Assembly: GCA_002256205.1 (NCBI GenBank)
Contig: NKIW01000001.1
Location: 653,667 to 717,666 of the forward strand
Source: Rhizobiales bacterium PAR1
Lineage (GTDB): Bacteria; Pseudomonadota; Alphaproteobacteria; Rhizobiales; Beijerinckiaceae
Direction: 5' to 3'
Length of the DNA: 64,000 nt
Position 1 is the stretch's first letter. Each line of letters begins with the position of its first letter. Positions 28,909 to 37,908 of this stretch are shown here, in pieces. Position numbers and translations under genes: made by a program. The notes beneath the pieces were generated by a model that saw only the letters and a list, made by a program, of their open reading frames with translations, did not search any database and had not been told where the DNA came from.

Positions 28909-30636
28909 ATGGCAACGCAGCCTTTCCGGCAGTTCGGAACGCCCGTCGCCTTCAACAGCGTTGCGGGGTTTCTGCACGCCGCACCGGGCCGGATGGGCGT
29001 TTTGATGCTCTCCCCCTGGGGCTTCGAGGAAATGACCATCCGGCGCGGCTGGGGAACCCTCGCCGCCACGCTCGCCGAAGCCGGGCTCTCCTGCCTGCGG
29101 TTTGACTGGCCCGGCACGGCGGACAGCCTCGGCGCATCACTGGACATCACCGCGCTGGAGACATGGCGCGAGGCGGTTCGGAACGCCGCGACCTTCCTGC
29201 GCGAGACCACCGGCATTGACCGTCTCTGCGTGCTCGGTCAGGGCATTGGCGCGCTACTGGCGATCGAGATGAGCCACGAGATCAAGGCGGATGCCCTCGT
29301 GGTGATGGCCCCGGCGCGCGAAGGCCGCGCCGGTGTGCGCGAACTCACCGCATGGAGCGCCATGCTCGCCTCCTTCCTGCGCATCGAAACCGAGGTCGAG
29401 GGCGCGGCGGTCAACGTGATGGGTTTCACGCTGTCGAAGCCCTTTGCCGATGATCTGGCCCGTTTCAAGCTCGACCGTACGGCACAACAGGGAGCACCGC
29501 CTGCCCTGCTGCTCGCGCGGCCCGAACGCGCGGGAGATACGGATATCGCTGAAGCGCTTCAGGCGCGCGGCCATGCTGTGACTGTCGAGGCCTACGCGCA
29601 GTACGACAGTTTCGTTGCGCACCAGTCGACCTCGGTCGTCCCGGTCGAGGATTTCAAAAAGATCGCGGGCTATCTGGTTGGCCTTGGTGGCATGGAACAC
29701 CGCAAAACGAGCCTTACCCCGGCCCTCACCTCTGATCTGGCCCCACCAGCCTTCCACGAGCGCGCGCTGAGCTTCGGCGCGGCCGAACGCCTCCATGGTA
29801 TTCTTTGCACGCCAACCGGCGTCTCCCGCGCCCTCGTGGTGCTGGTGAACTCAGGGTATAATCCGCACATCGGCTGGGCGCGGATGCACGTCACCATCGC
29901 CCGCCAACTGGCGGAACGCGGGGTTTCAAGCTTTCGCATCGATTGCAGCGGCCTTGGCGATAGCGATGTCGCGCCGGGGGCCTCCGGCCAACTCATCTAC
30001 ACCGACGAGCAGATTGCCGATATTCGTGCCGCGTTGGACGCGGTGGAACCGCTGGATCTCGGCCCGCTGCTGCTCTCCGGGCGGTGCAGCGGCGCCTATG
30101 CCGCGCTTCAGGCCGGCGCGGCAGACAGCCGCGTCAAAGCTATCGTGGCGGTCAATTCACTTCGCCTGATTCTCGATCCGCGTGAAACCTTCGAGCAGAT
30201 GATGGCCTCGGGCTCCTCTTCGCTCGCGGATTACCGCAAACGCGCGCTCTCGCTCACACTGCTGCGCGATCTCGTCACCTTCAAACTGCCGGTCTGGACG
30301 CTTGCGAGGAAGGTCGCGCCGAAAATCCTCGGTCTGATCGCGGCGAAAATCGCGCCCTATACCGGCGCGCTGACCACCATCGGAAGGCTGCAACGCGCCC
30401 TGCTCGATCAGGCCGCCGGCTTCATGGCACGCGGTGTCAAGATCACGCTGGTTTACGCCGAAAACGATGGCGGGCGCGATGAACTTGCGCGCTATTTCGG
30501 CCCCATGCCCGCGAGCGGCTATCCTCATGCCGAGGTGCGGATCATCACGGGGACCGAGCATAACATGACCGCGCCGCATGCGCAGGCCGCGATCCTCGAC
30601 GCCATCAGCGACACCGTGGCCAAGCTTAGCGTCTAG
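28909..30636 (+). CDS. tandem alpha/beta-hydrolase protein with non-serine nucleophile elbows
   Basis: The product (575 residues from ATG 28909; a GTG 6 nt earlier is possible) is two alpha/beta-hydrolase halves in one chain, about 1-270 and 285-575. The first elbow reads Gly-Gln-Gly-Ile-Gly (110-114), with no nucleophile. The second reads Gly-Arg-Cys-Ser-Gly with Cys393 at the nucleophile position, plus a late Gly-Thr-Glu-His-Asn-Met with His551. Known exosortase-associated hydrolases of polysaccharide loci come as two separate genes, and from memory one type has a Gly-Leu-Cys elbow, so this looks like a fusion of such a pair. Role unknown; acyl transfer or hydrolysis on the glycan is plausible. 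It overlaps the convergent DMT gene by 4 nt. Confidence 0.75.
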   Translation: MATQPFRQFGTPVAFNSVAGFLHAAPGRMGVLMLSPWGFEEMTIRRGWGTLAATLAEAGLSCLRFDWPGTADSLGASLDITALETWREAVRNAATFLRETTGIDRLCVLGQGIGALLAIEMSHEIKADALVVMAPAREGRAGVRELTAWSAMLASFLRIETEVEGAAVNVMGFTLSKPFADDLARFKLDRTAQQGAPPALLLARPERAGDTDIAEALQARGHAVTVEAYAQYDSFVAHQSTSVVPVEDFKKIAGYLVGLGGMEHRKTSLTPALTSDLAPPAFHERALSFGAAERLHGILCTPTGVSRALVVLVNSGYNPHIGWARMHVTIARQLAERGVSSFRIDCSGLGDSDVAPGASGQLIYTDEQIADIRAALDAVEPLDLGPLLLSGRCSGAYAALQAGAADSRVKAIVAVNSLRLILDPRETFEQMMASGSSSLADYRKRALSLTLLRDLVTFKLPVWTLARKVAPKILGLIAAKIAPYTGALTTIGRLQRALLDQAAGFMARGVKITLVYAENDGGRDELARYFGPMPASGYPHAEVRIITGTEHNMTAPHAQAAILDAISDTVAKLSV

Positions 30637-31568
30637 ACGCAGGCAGGCTTGAACAGGCCGAGCACCAGCGCACACCCCGCGATGATGACGGCGCCGCCGG
30701 CAAGCTGGATGGTGGAGAGCGGCTCACCGAGCACCACAGCACCGACGAGCACCGCCACGACGGTGACCACGAACTCCACGCTGATCGCCCGTGTCGCACC
30801 AATCGAGGCGACGAGCCCGAAATAGAGCACATAGGTCAGCGCGCTCATCCCTGCCCCGGCGATCACGAGATAGAGAAAGTCGAGCGCGCCGGGCATTGCC
30901 GGCACCGGCACCACCAGAAGCAACGGCAGCGTCATCGCGCCGCCGATCAGGAACGCGCCGGTCGTCACCTCCCAGGGTCCGGCGCTCCGCAGTCTGAGGC
31001 TGGCGTAAACGCTGCCGAACGCCGCGCAGAAGGTCGAGAAGATCATCCCGAAGCACCCGGCAATGAAATCCGCCGTCACCGGCACTGCTGGAAAACCCAC
31101 GAGCATCAAAAGCCCGGAAAAACCGAGCGCCAGCCCCAGCAGCCCCTGTCTGGTGATGGTTTCAATCCCCAGAAGCCGCCCCATCAGCATCGAAAACAGC
31201 GGAATGGTCGCGACCAGAATGGCCGCCATCGCGGTCCCGACGCGCGGCGTCGCGTAGGAAAGCCCGATGAGTTGCCCCGCAACCGTTGTCGCGCCCACCA
31301 CGGCCAGAGGCCAGAGCCCGAAGTGGAAATCGAGCCGCCGCCGCATCACCAGCGCCGCGAGAAGCAGGGTCGCCCCAGCAACAAACGCGCGGAAACTCAC
31401 CGCACCGGCCCAGCCGAAAGCCTCGACCACCTTGAGCAGCACCAGAAACGACAGTCCCCATGCGAGCGCAAGAAAGACATAGGCTGCAAGATCTCTCGGT
31501 TTCACGGCAGGCTTTCGGCTCGGGCGGGACACGCGCGACCGTGGCTCGTTTGCTATCGCGCGCGCCAA
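30633..31568 (-). CDS. DMT-superfamily EamA transporter
   Basis: The 311-residue protein has about ten membrane helices in two EamA repeats (about 25-160 and 170-305), the drug/metabolite transporter architecture. Helix 1 holds Phe-Leu-Ala-Leu-Ala-Trp-Gly-Leu-Ser-Phe and the second repeat ends with Val-Val-Leu-Gly-Glu-Pro-Leu-Ser, both typical. The start may be a few codons downstream, since the first 20 residues are basic and hydrophilic. It is read opposite to the polysaccharide genes and overlaps the tandem hydrolase stop by 4 nt, so it is probably not part of that pathway. The substrate is unknown. Confidence 0.88.
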   Translation of the reverse strand: MARAIANEPRSRVSRPSRKPAVKPRDLAAYVFLALAWGLSFLVLLKVVEAFGWAGAVSFRAFVAGATLLLAALVMRRRLDFHFGLWPLAVVGATTVAGQLIGLSYATPRVGTAMAAILVATIPLFSMLMGRLLGIETITRQGLLGLALGFSGLLMLVGFPAVPVTADFIAGCFGMIFSTFCAAFGSVYASLRLRSAGPWEVTTGAFLIGGAMTLPLLLVVPVPAMPGALDFLYLVIAGAGMSALTYVLYFGLVASIGATRAISVEFVVTVVAVLVGAVVLGEPLSTIQLAGGAVIIAGCALVLGLFKPACV

Positions 31569-31629
31569 CGCTTAAAGGACGGCAGGGACGAATGACAGAC
31601 CTCGATCCGGGTCAGAAAGCAAAAATCCG

Positions 31630-32598
31630 ATGCGGCTCTCCTATGCGCAGTGCCTTGAGGATTTTCATCTCGATCTCGTGCTCGGAGATCGTCCGACCGG
31701 CTATTATGTTGATGTCGGCGCGGGGCATCCGGTCGCGGATAACGTGAGTTTTCACGCCTATCTCAAGGGCTGGCGCGGCCTTGTCTGCGAGCCGCAGGCT
31801 GATCTCGCCGCGATGTATTCCACCATTCGCCCGCGTGACACGGTGATCGATTATCTCGTCGGCAAGGCGGAGGGCACGGTGCCGTTTCACCGGGTGGATC
31901 GCCTGCATGGCTTCTCCACCATCGTGGAAAGCCACGCCAAGGGCGCCGAGCAATTCGGCGCGGGCTATCACACGGAAGAGATGCGCATCCGCCCGCTCGC
32001 AGCCGTGCTCGCCGAGCATAACGCCCCGCATGTGGACTTCCTCAAGATCGATGTCGAGGGTGCCGAAGCCGATGTGCTGAACGGCATGGATTGGTCAAAA
32101 CATCGGCCCTCGGTGCTCTGCATCGAGGCCATCGAACCCGGCACCATGGCCGAGGCCTGGCATGGCTGGGAGCCGATCCTGTTCGCGCAAGATTACCTCT
32201 TCGCCTTTTCGGACGGGTTGAACCGCTTCTATATCCCCAAAGCTGAGGTGAACCTTCTCGAACGCTTCCCGAAATCCCCGACGCCGTGGGAGGTGGTGAC
32301 GCATTTCTATGAACTCGGGCGTCCGCACATCCGGGTCGATCACCCGGATCAGGCCCTGACCGAGCGGTTGATCAAAGGGTTTCTTGCGACCCTCGGCACC
32401 GCCTCAGAGTTCGAAATCATGGCCCTGCTTGAGCATTCCGCCGGAGCCGCCGGGCTGGAAACCGGTGACGCCTTGCGCGCCCTTCTCGTCGGAACGGCGG
32501 AGTTTCCGGGAAAAGACGGCATGGGCTTTGATGACCGTATCCGCGCTGCCATCGGCCGCATTTCAGCGCAATATGATGGCGGGATGGTCAACGACTAG
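31630..32598 (+). CDS. FkbM-family methyltransferase
   Basis: The 322-residue product starts Met-Arg-Leu-Ser-Tyr-Ala-Gln-Cys-Leu-Glu-Asp and runs into Gly-Tyr-Tyr-Val-Asp-Val-Gly-Ala-Gly-His-Pro (about 23-33), the SAM-binding motif I of FkbM methyltransferases. Cys-Glu-Pro-Gln-Ala-Asp-Leu and Asp-Phe-Leu-Lys-Ile-Asp-Val-Glu-Gly-Ala-Glu (about 137-147) are motifs II and IV. The C-terminal 110 residues are extra and unrecognised. FkbM enzymes O-methylate sugars or polyketides, so methylation of the cluster's glycan is likely. The Shine-Dalgarno is weak. It is divergent from the DMT gene, with 61 nt between them. Confidence 0.87.
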   Translation: MRLSYAQCLEDFHLDLVLGDRPTGYYVDVGAGHPVADNVSFHAYLKGWRGLVCEPQADLAAMYSTIRPRDTVIDYLVGKAEGTVPFHRVDRLHGFSTIVESHAKGAEQFGAGYHTEEMRIRPLAAVLAEHNAPHVDFLKIDVEGAEADVLNGMDWSKHRPSVLCIEAIEPGTMAEAWHGWEPILFAQDYLFAFSDGLNRFYIPKAEVNLLERFPKSPTPWEVVTHFYELGRPHIRVDHPDQALTERLIKGFLATLGTASEFEIMALLEHSAGAAGLETGDALRALLVGTAEFPGKDGMGFDDRIRAAIGRISAQYDGGMVND

Positions 32599-32618
32599 GC
32601 CAGACTGAGGCTTTTACC

Positions 32619-35198
32619 TCAATCCATCACGCCCTTGACCTTCTCGACAAGCTGCTTGAGCCCGAAAGGCTTGGGCAAGAAGTCGAACTGCTGGCCCTCA
32701 GGCAGGTTCTTGCGGAAGGCTTCCTCGGCGTAGCCCGAAACGAAAATAACCTTGAGATCCGGGTTCCGCGCACGAAGCTCCTTGAGCAGCGTCGGGCCGT
32801 CCATTTCCGGCATGACGACGTCCGACACCACGAGATCGATATCCTCGATCCGCTCGCCGACCTGTTCAAGCGCATCAACGCCCGATTGCGCCTCGATCAC
32901 AGTATACCCGCGCGAGCGGAGCGCACGGGCGCCAAAATTCCGCACCGCATCTTCGTCCTCAACCAGCAGGATCGTGCCCTTGCCGGTGTGGTCTGCCATA
33001 GGCGGCGGGGCATCAGCGGGCGAGGACACCGGCAGGGCGGGCTTGGCCTCGGTGACGACGGTACTGCCATCCGCTGCCTGCGTGACCGTGGCTTCCGGTG
33101 CGGCAACCTCGTGGCGCGGCAGGAAGATGCGGAAGGTCGTGCCCTTGCCGAGCTCGCTGTCGCAGCCGATGAAGCCGTTTGACTGGCTGATGAAGCCATA
33201 AACCGAGGAAAGCCCGAGGCCGGTGCCGCGCCCGACATCCTTGGTGGTGAAGAACGGCTCGAAAATCTTCTTCTTCACCTCCGGGCTCATGCCCGTGCCC
33301 GTATCCTCGACCTCGACGAGCGCATATTCCGCCGGCGGCATCCCCTCGACATTGAACGCCGCACATTCCGACTGGCGGATATTCGCGGTGCGGATCGTCA
33401 GTTTCCCACCTTCGGGCATCGCATCACGCGCATTGACCGCGAGGTTGATGATCATGTTGTCGAAGGACGCGGGATCGGCATGGATCGGCCAGAGATCGCG
33501 CCCGTGACGCACCTCCAGCTCGACGTTCGGGCCGATGGAGCGCTTGAGCAGGTTCGTGAGGTCCGAGAGCTGTTCGCCAAGGTCGATCGCCTCCGGCAGC
33601 AGGGTCTGCTGGCGCGAAAAGGCAAGCAGCTGCCGCACGAGGCTTTTTGCCCGGTTCGCGGAATTCTTGATCTGCATGACATCCTGATAGCGCGGGTCGG
33701 AGGCCCGGTAATTGCCGATCAGGAGGTCCGCAAAGCCGACAATGGCCTGCAGATGGTTGTTGAAGTCATGCGCCACACCGCCCGCGAGCTGGCCGATGGC
33801 GTTCATCTTCATCGACTGGAAGAACTGCTCCTGAAGCTTCTTTTCTTCGGTGGTCTCGATGAGATAGACGAGCGCGGCCTCGGCATCGGTCTCGCGCGCC
33901 TCCGCCGGCACGAAAAAGAACCGCGCGCTGCGCACCGGCTCGCCTTCAAGCGCGGCATCGACCGGGTCGATCTCGCCCTTGCCCGCGAGCGCCTGCCGGA
34001 AGGCGGTATCGACCTTCATACGATCCGCCGCCGCAACGAACGCAAAGAGGTTGCGCGCCTCGTTTGGGCTCGAATGCGGCATCAGGCTGGCAAAGCGCGC
34101 GTTCGAGGAGGCGATGCCGCCATCACGGTCGAGCGTCGCAATCGCCAGCGGCGAATTGTTGAAGAAGCGCGCGAAGCGCACTTCCGCCGCGCGAAGTCCC
34201 TCGGAGCTATCCGTCCCCTGCCCCTGGGAGCGGTTGAGCACCAGCGTCCGCGAAACGCCCGCCGTCCCGTCCGCTGCAAAGGCGATGCGATGGAACAGCC
34301 GGACAGGCAGCGTCTGGCCGTTCTTGCGCTTGAGATCGAGGTCGATAGTCTCGGTCTTGAGCCCGCCGGGCACGCCCTGAATCGACGAAATCAGCGCCGC
34401 ACCGCCGCCCGAGATGATGTCGTTAAGTTCAAGCTTCTGATCCGCGATCTCGGCAATATCGAGATCGAGCCAATCCGCGAGCGTCGCGTTGAGGTAGGCA
34501 AGCCGCCCGTCGGGACGCGCGCAAAAAAAGCCCGCGGGCGCGTTGTCGAGGTAGGAAATCGCCTGCTGGAGTTCCTGAAATTCGTTCTCGTTGCGCTCAC
34601 GCTCGCGCGTGATGTCGCTGACAGTCCAGAACTGCACGGTCTGGCCGTGAAACTCGAGCGGGCGCACCTTTGCACGATACCACGCAAACGGCGCACCGCC
34701 CGTCAATGCCGGCACAAGGCGCATCATCTCGGTGGCGCGACGCCCTTCGCGGGCGGCCTGCGCAAGCCGATAGGTCGCCTCGCTGACCTCGGGCGAGCCG
34801 GAGAACAACCGCTCGACCGGGCGAATGCTGGCCACCCGCCCCGGCAACCCGCCGCAAGAGGTCTGGTAGGCCGAGTTCGCGTAGAGCACCTTGCCCTCGC
34901 GATCGACCACGAGATGCCCTTCGGAAGCGCTGTCGACAATCGACTTGGTGATGTCGTTGCGCGCCGAGCGCCCGGAGAACTGCAAAATGCCGATGGCATA
35001 GAGGAACGCAAAAAGCACGCCGAGCGCAGCGAAGGTCGCCAGAAACAGCGTCAGCAGCATCGCGTGGTGTTGTTCATCGAGATAGACCATCGCCGCCACC
35101 GCCGCGACGATCACGAGGGTGATCAGCAGGAGCAGCATCGGGCTTCCGTGCCGCTGGCTCCGGTCGATCGGCGCGCCGACTGGCGTCTCCTGCAACAT
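32619..35198 (-). CDS. cckA: hybrid histidine kinase CckA (CtrA/cell-cycle phosphorelay)
   Basis: The chosen ATG 35198 has GGGAG about 7 nt upstream (859 residues). Two helices (about 21-40 and 45-70) anchor it. PAS-like regions cover about 90-450, followed by the H-box Gly-Gly-Val-Ala-His-Asp-Phe-Asn-Asn (His about 477) and an HATPase with Asp-Thr-Gly-Thr-Gly-Met and Gly-Thr-Gly-Leu-Gly-Leu. The receiver domain has phospho-acceptor Asp793 in [12 protein letters not shown]. This domain order and the Asp-Phe-Asn-Asn H-box define CckA, which feeds ChpT and CtrA and so controls the cell cycle and flagellar genes. It lies 72 nt downstream of flhB on the same strand, with no obvious terminator between. 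Confidence 0.9.
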   Translation of the reverse strand: MLQETPVGAPIDRSQRHGSPMLLLLITLVIVAAVAAMVYLDEQHHAMLLTLFLATFAALGVLFAFLYAIGILQFSGRSARNDITKSIVDSASEGHLVVDREGKVLYANSAYQTSCGGLPGRVASIRPVERLFSGSPEVSEATYRLAQAAREGRRATEMMRLVPALTGGAPFAWYRAKVRPLEFHGQTVQFWTVSDITRERERNENEFQELQQAISYLDNAPAGFFCARPDGRLAYLNATLADWLDLDIAEIADQKLELNDIISGGGAALISSIQGVPGGLKTETIDLDLKRKNGQTLPVRLFHRIAFAADGTAGVSRTLVLNRSQGQGTDSSEGLRAAEVRFARFFNNSPLAIATLDRDGGIASSNARFASLMPHSSPNEARNLFAFVAAADRMKVDTAFRQALAGKGEIDPVDAALEGEPVRSARFFFVPAEARETDAEAALVYLIETTEEKKLQEQFFQSMKMNAIGQLAGGVAHDFNNHLQAIVGFADLLIGNYRASDPRYQDVMQIKNSANRAKSLVRQLLAFSRQQTLLPEAIDLGEQLSDLTNLLKRSIGPNVELEVRHGRDLWPIHADPASFDNMIINLAVNARDAMPEGGKLTIRTANIRQSECAAFNVEGMPPAEYALVEVEDTGTGMSPEVKKKIFEPFFTTKDVGRGTGLGLSSVYGFISQSNGFIGCDSELGKGTTFRIFLPRHEVAAPEATVTQAADGSTVVTEAKPALPVSSPADAPPPMADHTGKGTILLVEDEDAVRNFGARALRSRGYTVIEAQSGVDALEQVGERIEDIDLVVSDVVMPEMDGPTLLKELRARNPDLKVIFVSGYAEEAFRKNLPEGQQFDFLPKPFGLKQLVEKVKGVMD

Positions 35199-35270
35199 GC
35201 CAACTCCCACCCTGCACTCACGGCGCGCCCGCGCCGTTACCCCCGGGAAAACCGGTCAAGCCTTTCTGGC

Positions 35271-36338
35271 TTATAAACGCCCGCGTCTCAAGCGCATCAC
35301 ATAGCCAATGACTTCCGCAACGGCTTTATAATGCTCTTCGGGGATTTCCTGATCGATTTCAACACGTGCGTAGAGCGCGCGGGCCAGCGCCACGTTCTCG
35401 ATGATGGGAATTTCGTGCTCGCCTGCGACCTCCCGGATGCGCATCGCCAGCGAATCAACGCCCTTTGCGAGCAGAATTGGGGCGTTCATGCCCGCTTCGT
35501 AGCGCAAGGCGACGGAATAGTGGGTCGGGTTGGTGATGATCACCGAAGCCTTGGGCACCTGCTGCATCATGCGCTGACGCAGCATTTCAGCGCGCAACTT
35601 GCGTATCCGCGCCTTGATCTCGGGACTGCCTTCGGTCTCCTTGAATTCCTTCTTCATCTCCTCGCGCGTCATCTTGAGGCGCTGCATCCAGGTAAAGCGC
35701 TGGTAGATGACATCAATCGCCGCAACAAAGGCGAAAATCGCCAGCACGCCACCGAGCAGCTTCAGCGTCAGCGCCCAGCCGACATCAAGGATCTTGATCG
35801 GGTCAAGCCGCACCAGCTGATCAAGCCGTGCGCGCTCCGGCCAGAGCACCGCGACGATCAAAATCGCCACGATCAGGAATTTCACGAAGCTTTTAGCGAA
35901 CTGGACGAAGGCTTCCTTGCCGAAAATCCGCTTGTAACCGGACATGATGGAGATGCGGTTGAGCTTCGGCATCATTGGCTCGACCGTCCAGAGCGGGCGA
36001 TGCATCACCAGCCCGGAGGCAATCCCGGCGATAATGGCGAACAGGAACGGCACGCCGACAATCATCGCAATTTTCTCCGCGGAAAACTGCGCCACGGCCA
36101 TCATCCCGTGGCTGTCGACCTGAACCTGATGCGAATTGCCCAGAAACCCGCGCATGCTGCCGACGAATTCACTGAGCCCGATCGTCCCCGTGATCATCAG
36201 CGCCAGCGTTCCAGCCGCGAGCGAGAAGAACGTGGCAGCCTCCATGCTCTTGGGGACTTCACCGCGCTCGATCGCCTGCTCGATTTTTCGTTCCGAGGCG
36301 TCTTCTGTTTTGTCTTCCTGATCACTGTCTTCCGACAT
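35271..36338 (-). CDS. flhB: flagellar export apparatus protein FlhB
   Basis: The 355-residue inner-membrane protein of the flagellar type III export gate has four helices (about 30-210) and a cytoplasmic domain with the self-cleavage motif Asn-Pro-Thr-His at about residues 270-273. That cleavage switches export from rod/hook to filament substrates. The acidic N-terminus (Met-Ser-Glu-Asp-Ser-Asp-Gln-Glu-Asp-Lys-Thr-Glu-Asp-Ala-Ser-Glu-Arg) is usual for FlhB. It follows fliR with a 3-nt gap, so the two are translationally coupled. Confidence 0.96.
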   Translation of the reverse strand: MSEDSDQEDKTEDASERKIEQAIERGEVPKSMEAATFFSLAAGTLALMITGTIGLSEFVGSMRGFLGNSHQVQVDSHGMMAVAQFSAEKIAMIVGVPFLFAIIAGIASGLVMHRPLWTVEPMMPKLNRISIMSGYKRIFGKEAFVQFAKSFVKFLIVAILIVAVLWPERARLDQLVRLDPIKILDVGWALTLKLLGGVLAIFAFVAAIDVIYQRFTWMQRLKMTREEMKKEFKETEGSPEIKARIRKLRAEMLRQRMMQQVPKASVIITNPTHYSVALRYEAGMNAPILLAKGVDSLAMRIREVAGEHEIPIIENVALARALYARVEIDQEIPEEHYKAVAEVIGYVMRLRRGRL

Positions 36339-36341
36339 GGC

Positions 36342-37115
36342 TTACCTCAGCCCCGGAAAGAGATCACGGAAGACCGCCGCGACATGGGTCAGGAACCCGT
36401 CCATCATCAACGACAGCACAAAAATCAGGATGATCGTGCCGATCAGCACCGTCGCGGGCATCGCGAGAAAAAACACCTGCAACTGCGGCATCATCCGCGA
36501 GAGCACGCCGAGCCCGACGTTGAACACCAGCCCGAACACCAGAAACGGTGCCGAGAGCTGCACGCCGACCGAAAACGCCGAATTCGCCACCGTGATCGCC
36601 AGTTGCACCGCATCGCCCGAAGTCGGCAACTCGCCCGGCGCGAGGCTCTTGTAGGAATCGACGATCCCCATCAGCGCGACATGATGCAGGTTCGCGGCAA
36701 AGATCAGCCCGACGCCAAGCATCGTGAAAAAGCTCGACATCACCGCCGATTGGCCTCTGTCACCGTGCGTCGGGTCCATGATCATCGTGTAGGAAAGCCC
36801 GATCTGCTGTGAAATCAGCACACCAGCGGTTTGCAGGCTCGACATCACAAACCGACCGGCGAGCCCGAAGGTGAAGCCGATCAGCGCTTCCGTAATCAGC
36901 AGGGTCACGACAGGGGGGAGATTATCCAGCGTCTTGGGCAGGCCCGCCCGCACGATCGGCAGGGTGATCAGCGTGAGAAGCACCGCCAGCGACAGCCGCA
37001 CCCGGTCCGGCGCGGAGCGCTCCGCAATCGCCGGCATAAGCATCATCATCGTCCCTACGCGGGCAAAGACGAGCATGAAGGCGATCGCAAATTCGGGCAG
37101 AAGCCGGATTGTCAT
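36342..37115 (-). CDS. fliR: flagellar export apparatus protein FliR
   Basis: The 257-residue polytopic membrane protein is a core part of the export gate together with FliP, FliQ and FlhB. It shows the N-terminal Phe-Ala-Arg-Val-Gly-Thr-Met-Met-Met-Leu-Met-Pro segment, Glu-Ala-Leu-Ile-Gly-Phe-Thr-Phe-Gly-Leu near residue 70, and a C-terminal Phe-Arg-Asp-Leu-Phe-Pro. It follows fliQ after 155 nt that contain an inverted repeat, an unusual gap inside this otherwise compact operon. It is 3 nt from flhB. Confidence 0.95.
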   Translation of the reverse strand: MTIRLLPEFAIAFMLVFARVGTMMMLMPAIAERSAPDRVRLSLAVLLTLITLPIVRAGLPKTLDNLPPVVTLLITEALIGFTFGLAGRFVMSSLQTAGVLISQQIGLSYTMIMDPTHGDRGQSAVMSSFFTMLGVGLIFAANLHHVALMGIVDSYKSLAPGELPTSGDAVQLAITVANSAFSVGVQLSAPFLVFGLVFNVGLGVLSRMMPQLQVFFLAMPATVLIGTIILIFVLSLMMDGFLTHVAAVFRDLFPGLR

Positions 37116-37166
37116 GCCAAATCATCGGCTGATTCGGCTGAAATGACGATGCTTAAACGCGCATGA

Positions 37167-37210
37167 GCGTTTTCGAGCGAAGTGGGAACCGGTTCGCATG
37201 AAGAAAACGC
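37167..37210. repeat. intergenic inverted repeat between fliQ and fliR
   Basis: The outer arms GCGTTTTC (37167-37174) and GAAAACGC (37203-37210) enclose inner arms GCGAA / TTCGC and a central GAACCGGTTC palindrome. This resembles the short palindromic intergenic elements that are scattered in many copies through Rhizobiales genomes. Only this copy was noticed in the window. It can fold as a strong hairpin in the operon mRNA between fliQ and fliR. Confidence 0.65.
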
Positions 37211-37270
37211 GAAAAAAACAGGAAGATGGCGAGGTTCATCCATCAGCGGTGATCAAAACCGCTCGAAGCT

Positions 37271-37537
37271 TCAGTTGCCCGTCGCGATTTTGGCCGCAAT
37301 GCGCAGGGTATAGGCCGAAAGGGCATCGGCCATGAAGGGCAGGAGCAGCAGGAGCGAGCCAAAGGTGATGGCAACCTTCGGCACATAGACAAGGGTCTGT
37401 TCCTGAATCTGCGTCAGTGCCTGGAACAGCGAAATGATCACGCCGACCACAAGACCGATCAGCATGAGCGGCATCCCGACCTTGAAAAAGGTGATGATGC
37501 CCTCACGTGCGAGTTCGATCAGTTCGGCGCCATTCAT
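37271..37537 (-). CDS. fliQ: flagellar export apparatus protein FliQ
   Basis: The 88-residue protein has two membrane helices (about 16-40 and 52-75), the normal FliQ size and layout. Val-Gly-Val-Ile-Ile-Ser-Leu-Phe-Gln-Ala-Leu-Thr-Gln-Ile-Gln-Glu-Gln-Thr-Leu is the highly conserved loop. FliQ packs around FliP/FliR in the export gate of the basal body. The gene is 18 nt downstream of fliE. Confidence 0.95.
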   Translation of the reverse strand: MNGAELIELAREGIITFFKVGMPLMLIGLVVGVIISLFQALTQIQEQTLVYVPKVAITFGSLLLLLPFMADALSAYTLRIAAKIATGN

Positions 37538-37555
37538 TAGGTCAGAACCTCTGCA

Positions 37556-37879
37556 TCAGATCGGCATCCGCATGATTTCCTCGTAGGCGGCGACCACGCG
37601 ATCACGGACTGCGACGAGCGATTCCAGCGCGGCTTCGCTTTCGGCAACCGCCGTGACGACTTCGACGAGATCGGTCGGCTGACCGGTCGCGGAGCGCATC
37701 GCCATGGCATCGGCACGCTTGCCGGCATCATGGGTGCGGCCCACCGTTGCTTCGAGCACATCGGCAAAGCTGTTGCCGGTTTCGGCAGGCTTGGCGAAGG
37801 CCGCAGCGGGGTTCGAGTTCATCTTCTGTGTGAGAGCATAGGCACTGGCGGCCTGGCCCGGGTTCAGAAAAGCTTTCAT
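37556..37879 (-). CDS. fliE: flagellar hook-basal body protein FliE
   Basis: FliE connects the MS ring with the proximal rod. The ATG at 37879 (107 residues) has GGAG about 7 nt upstream; an in-frame ATG at 37891 is less likely. The C-terminal half, with Ala-Val-Ala-Glu-Ser-Glu-Ala-Ala-Leu-Glu-Ser-Leu-Val-Ala-Val-Arg-Asp-Arg and Ala-Tyr-Glu-Glu-Ile-Met-Arg-Met-Pro-Ile at the very end, is the FliE signature. It sits between flgC (29 nt upstream) and fliQ. Confidence 0.93.
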   Translation of the reverse strand: MKAFLNPGQAASAYALTQKMNSNPAAAFAKPAETGNSFADVLEATVGRTHDAGKRADAMAMRSATGQPTDLVEVVTAVAESEAALESLVAVRDRVVAAYEEIMRMPI

Positions 37880-37908
37880 GGCTTTCTCCATTAAACGATT
37901 CGAGGGCG

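Noticed and set aside
33480..35276. Long plus-strand open frame opposite cckA (about 600 codons)
   Set aside because: It lies wholly over cckA, has no family motif and arises from GC-rich codon bias on the other strand.
35331..36812. Plus-strand frame opposite flhB and fliR
   Set aside because: Very rich in His/Arg/Gln/Asp, no motifs, and it spans the junction of two genuine flagellar genes.
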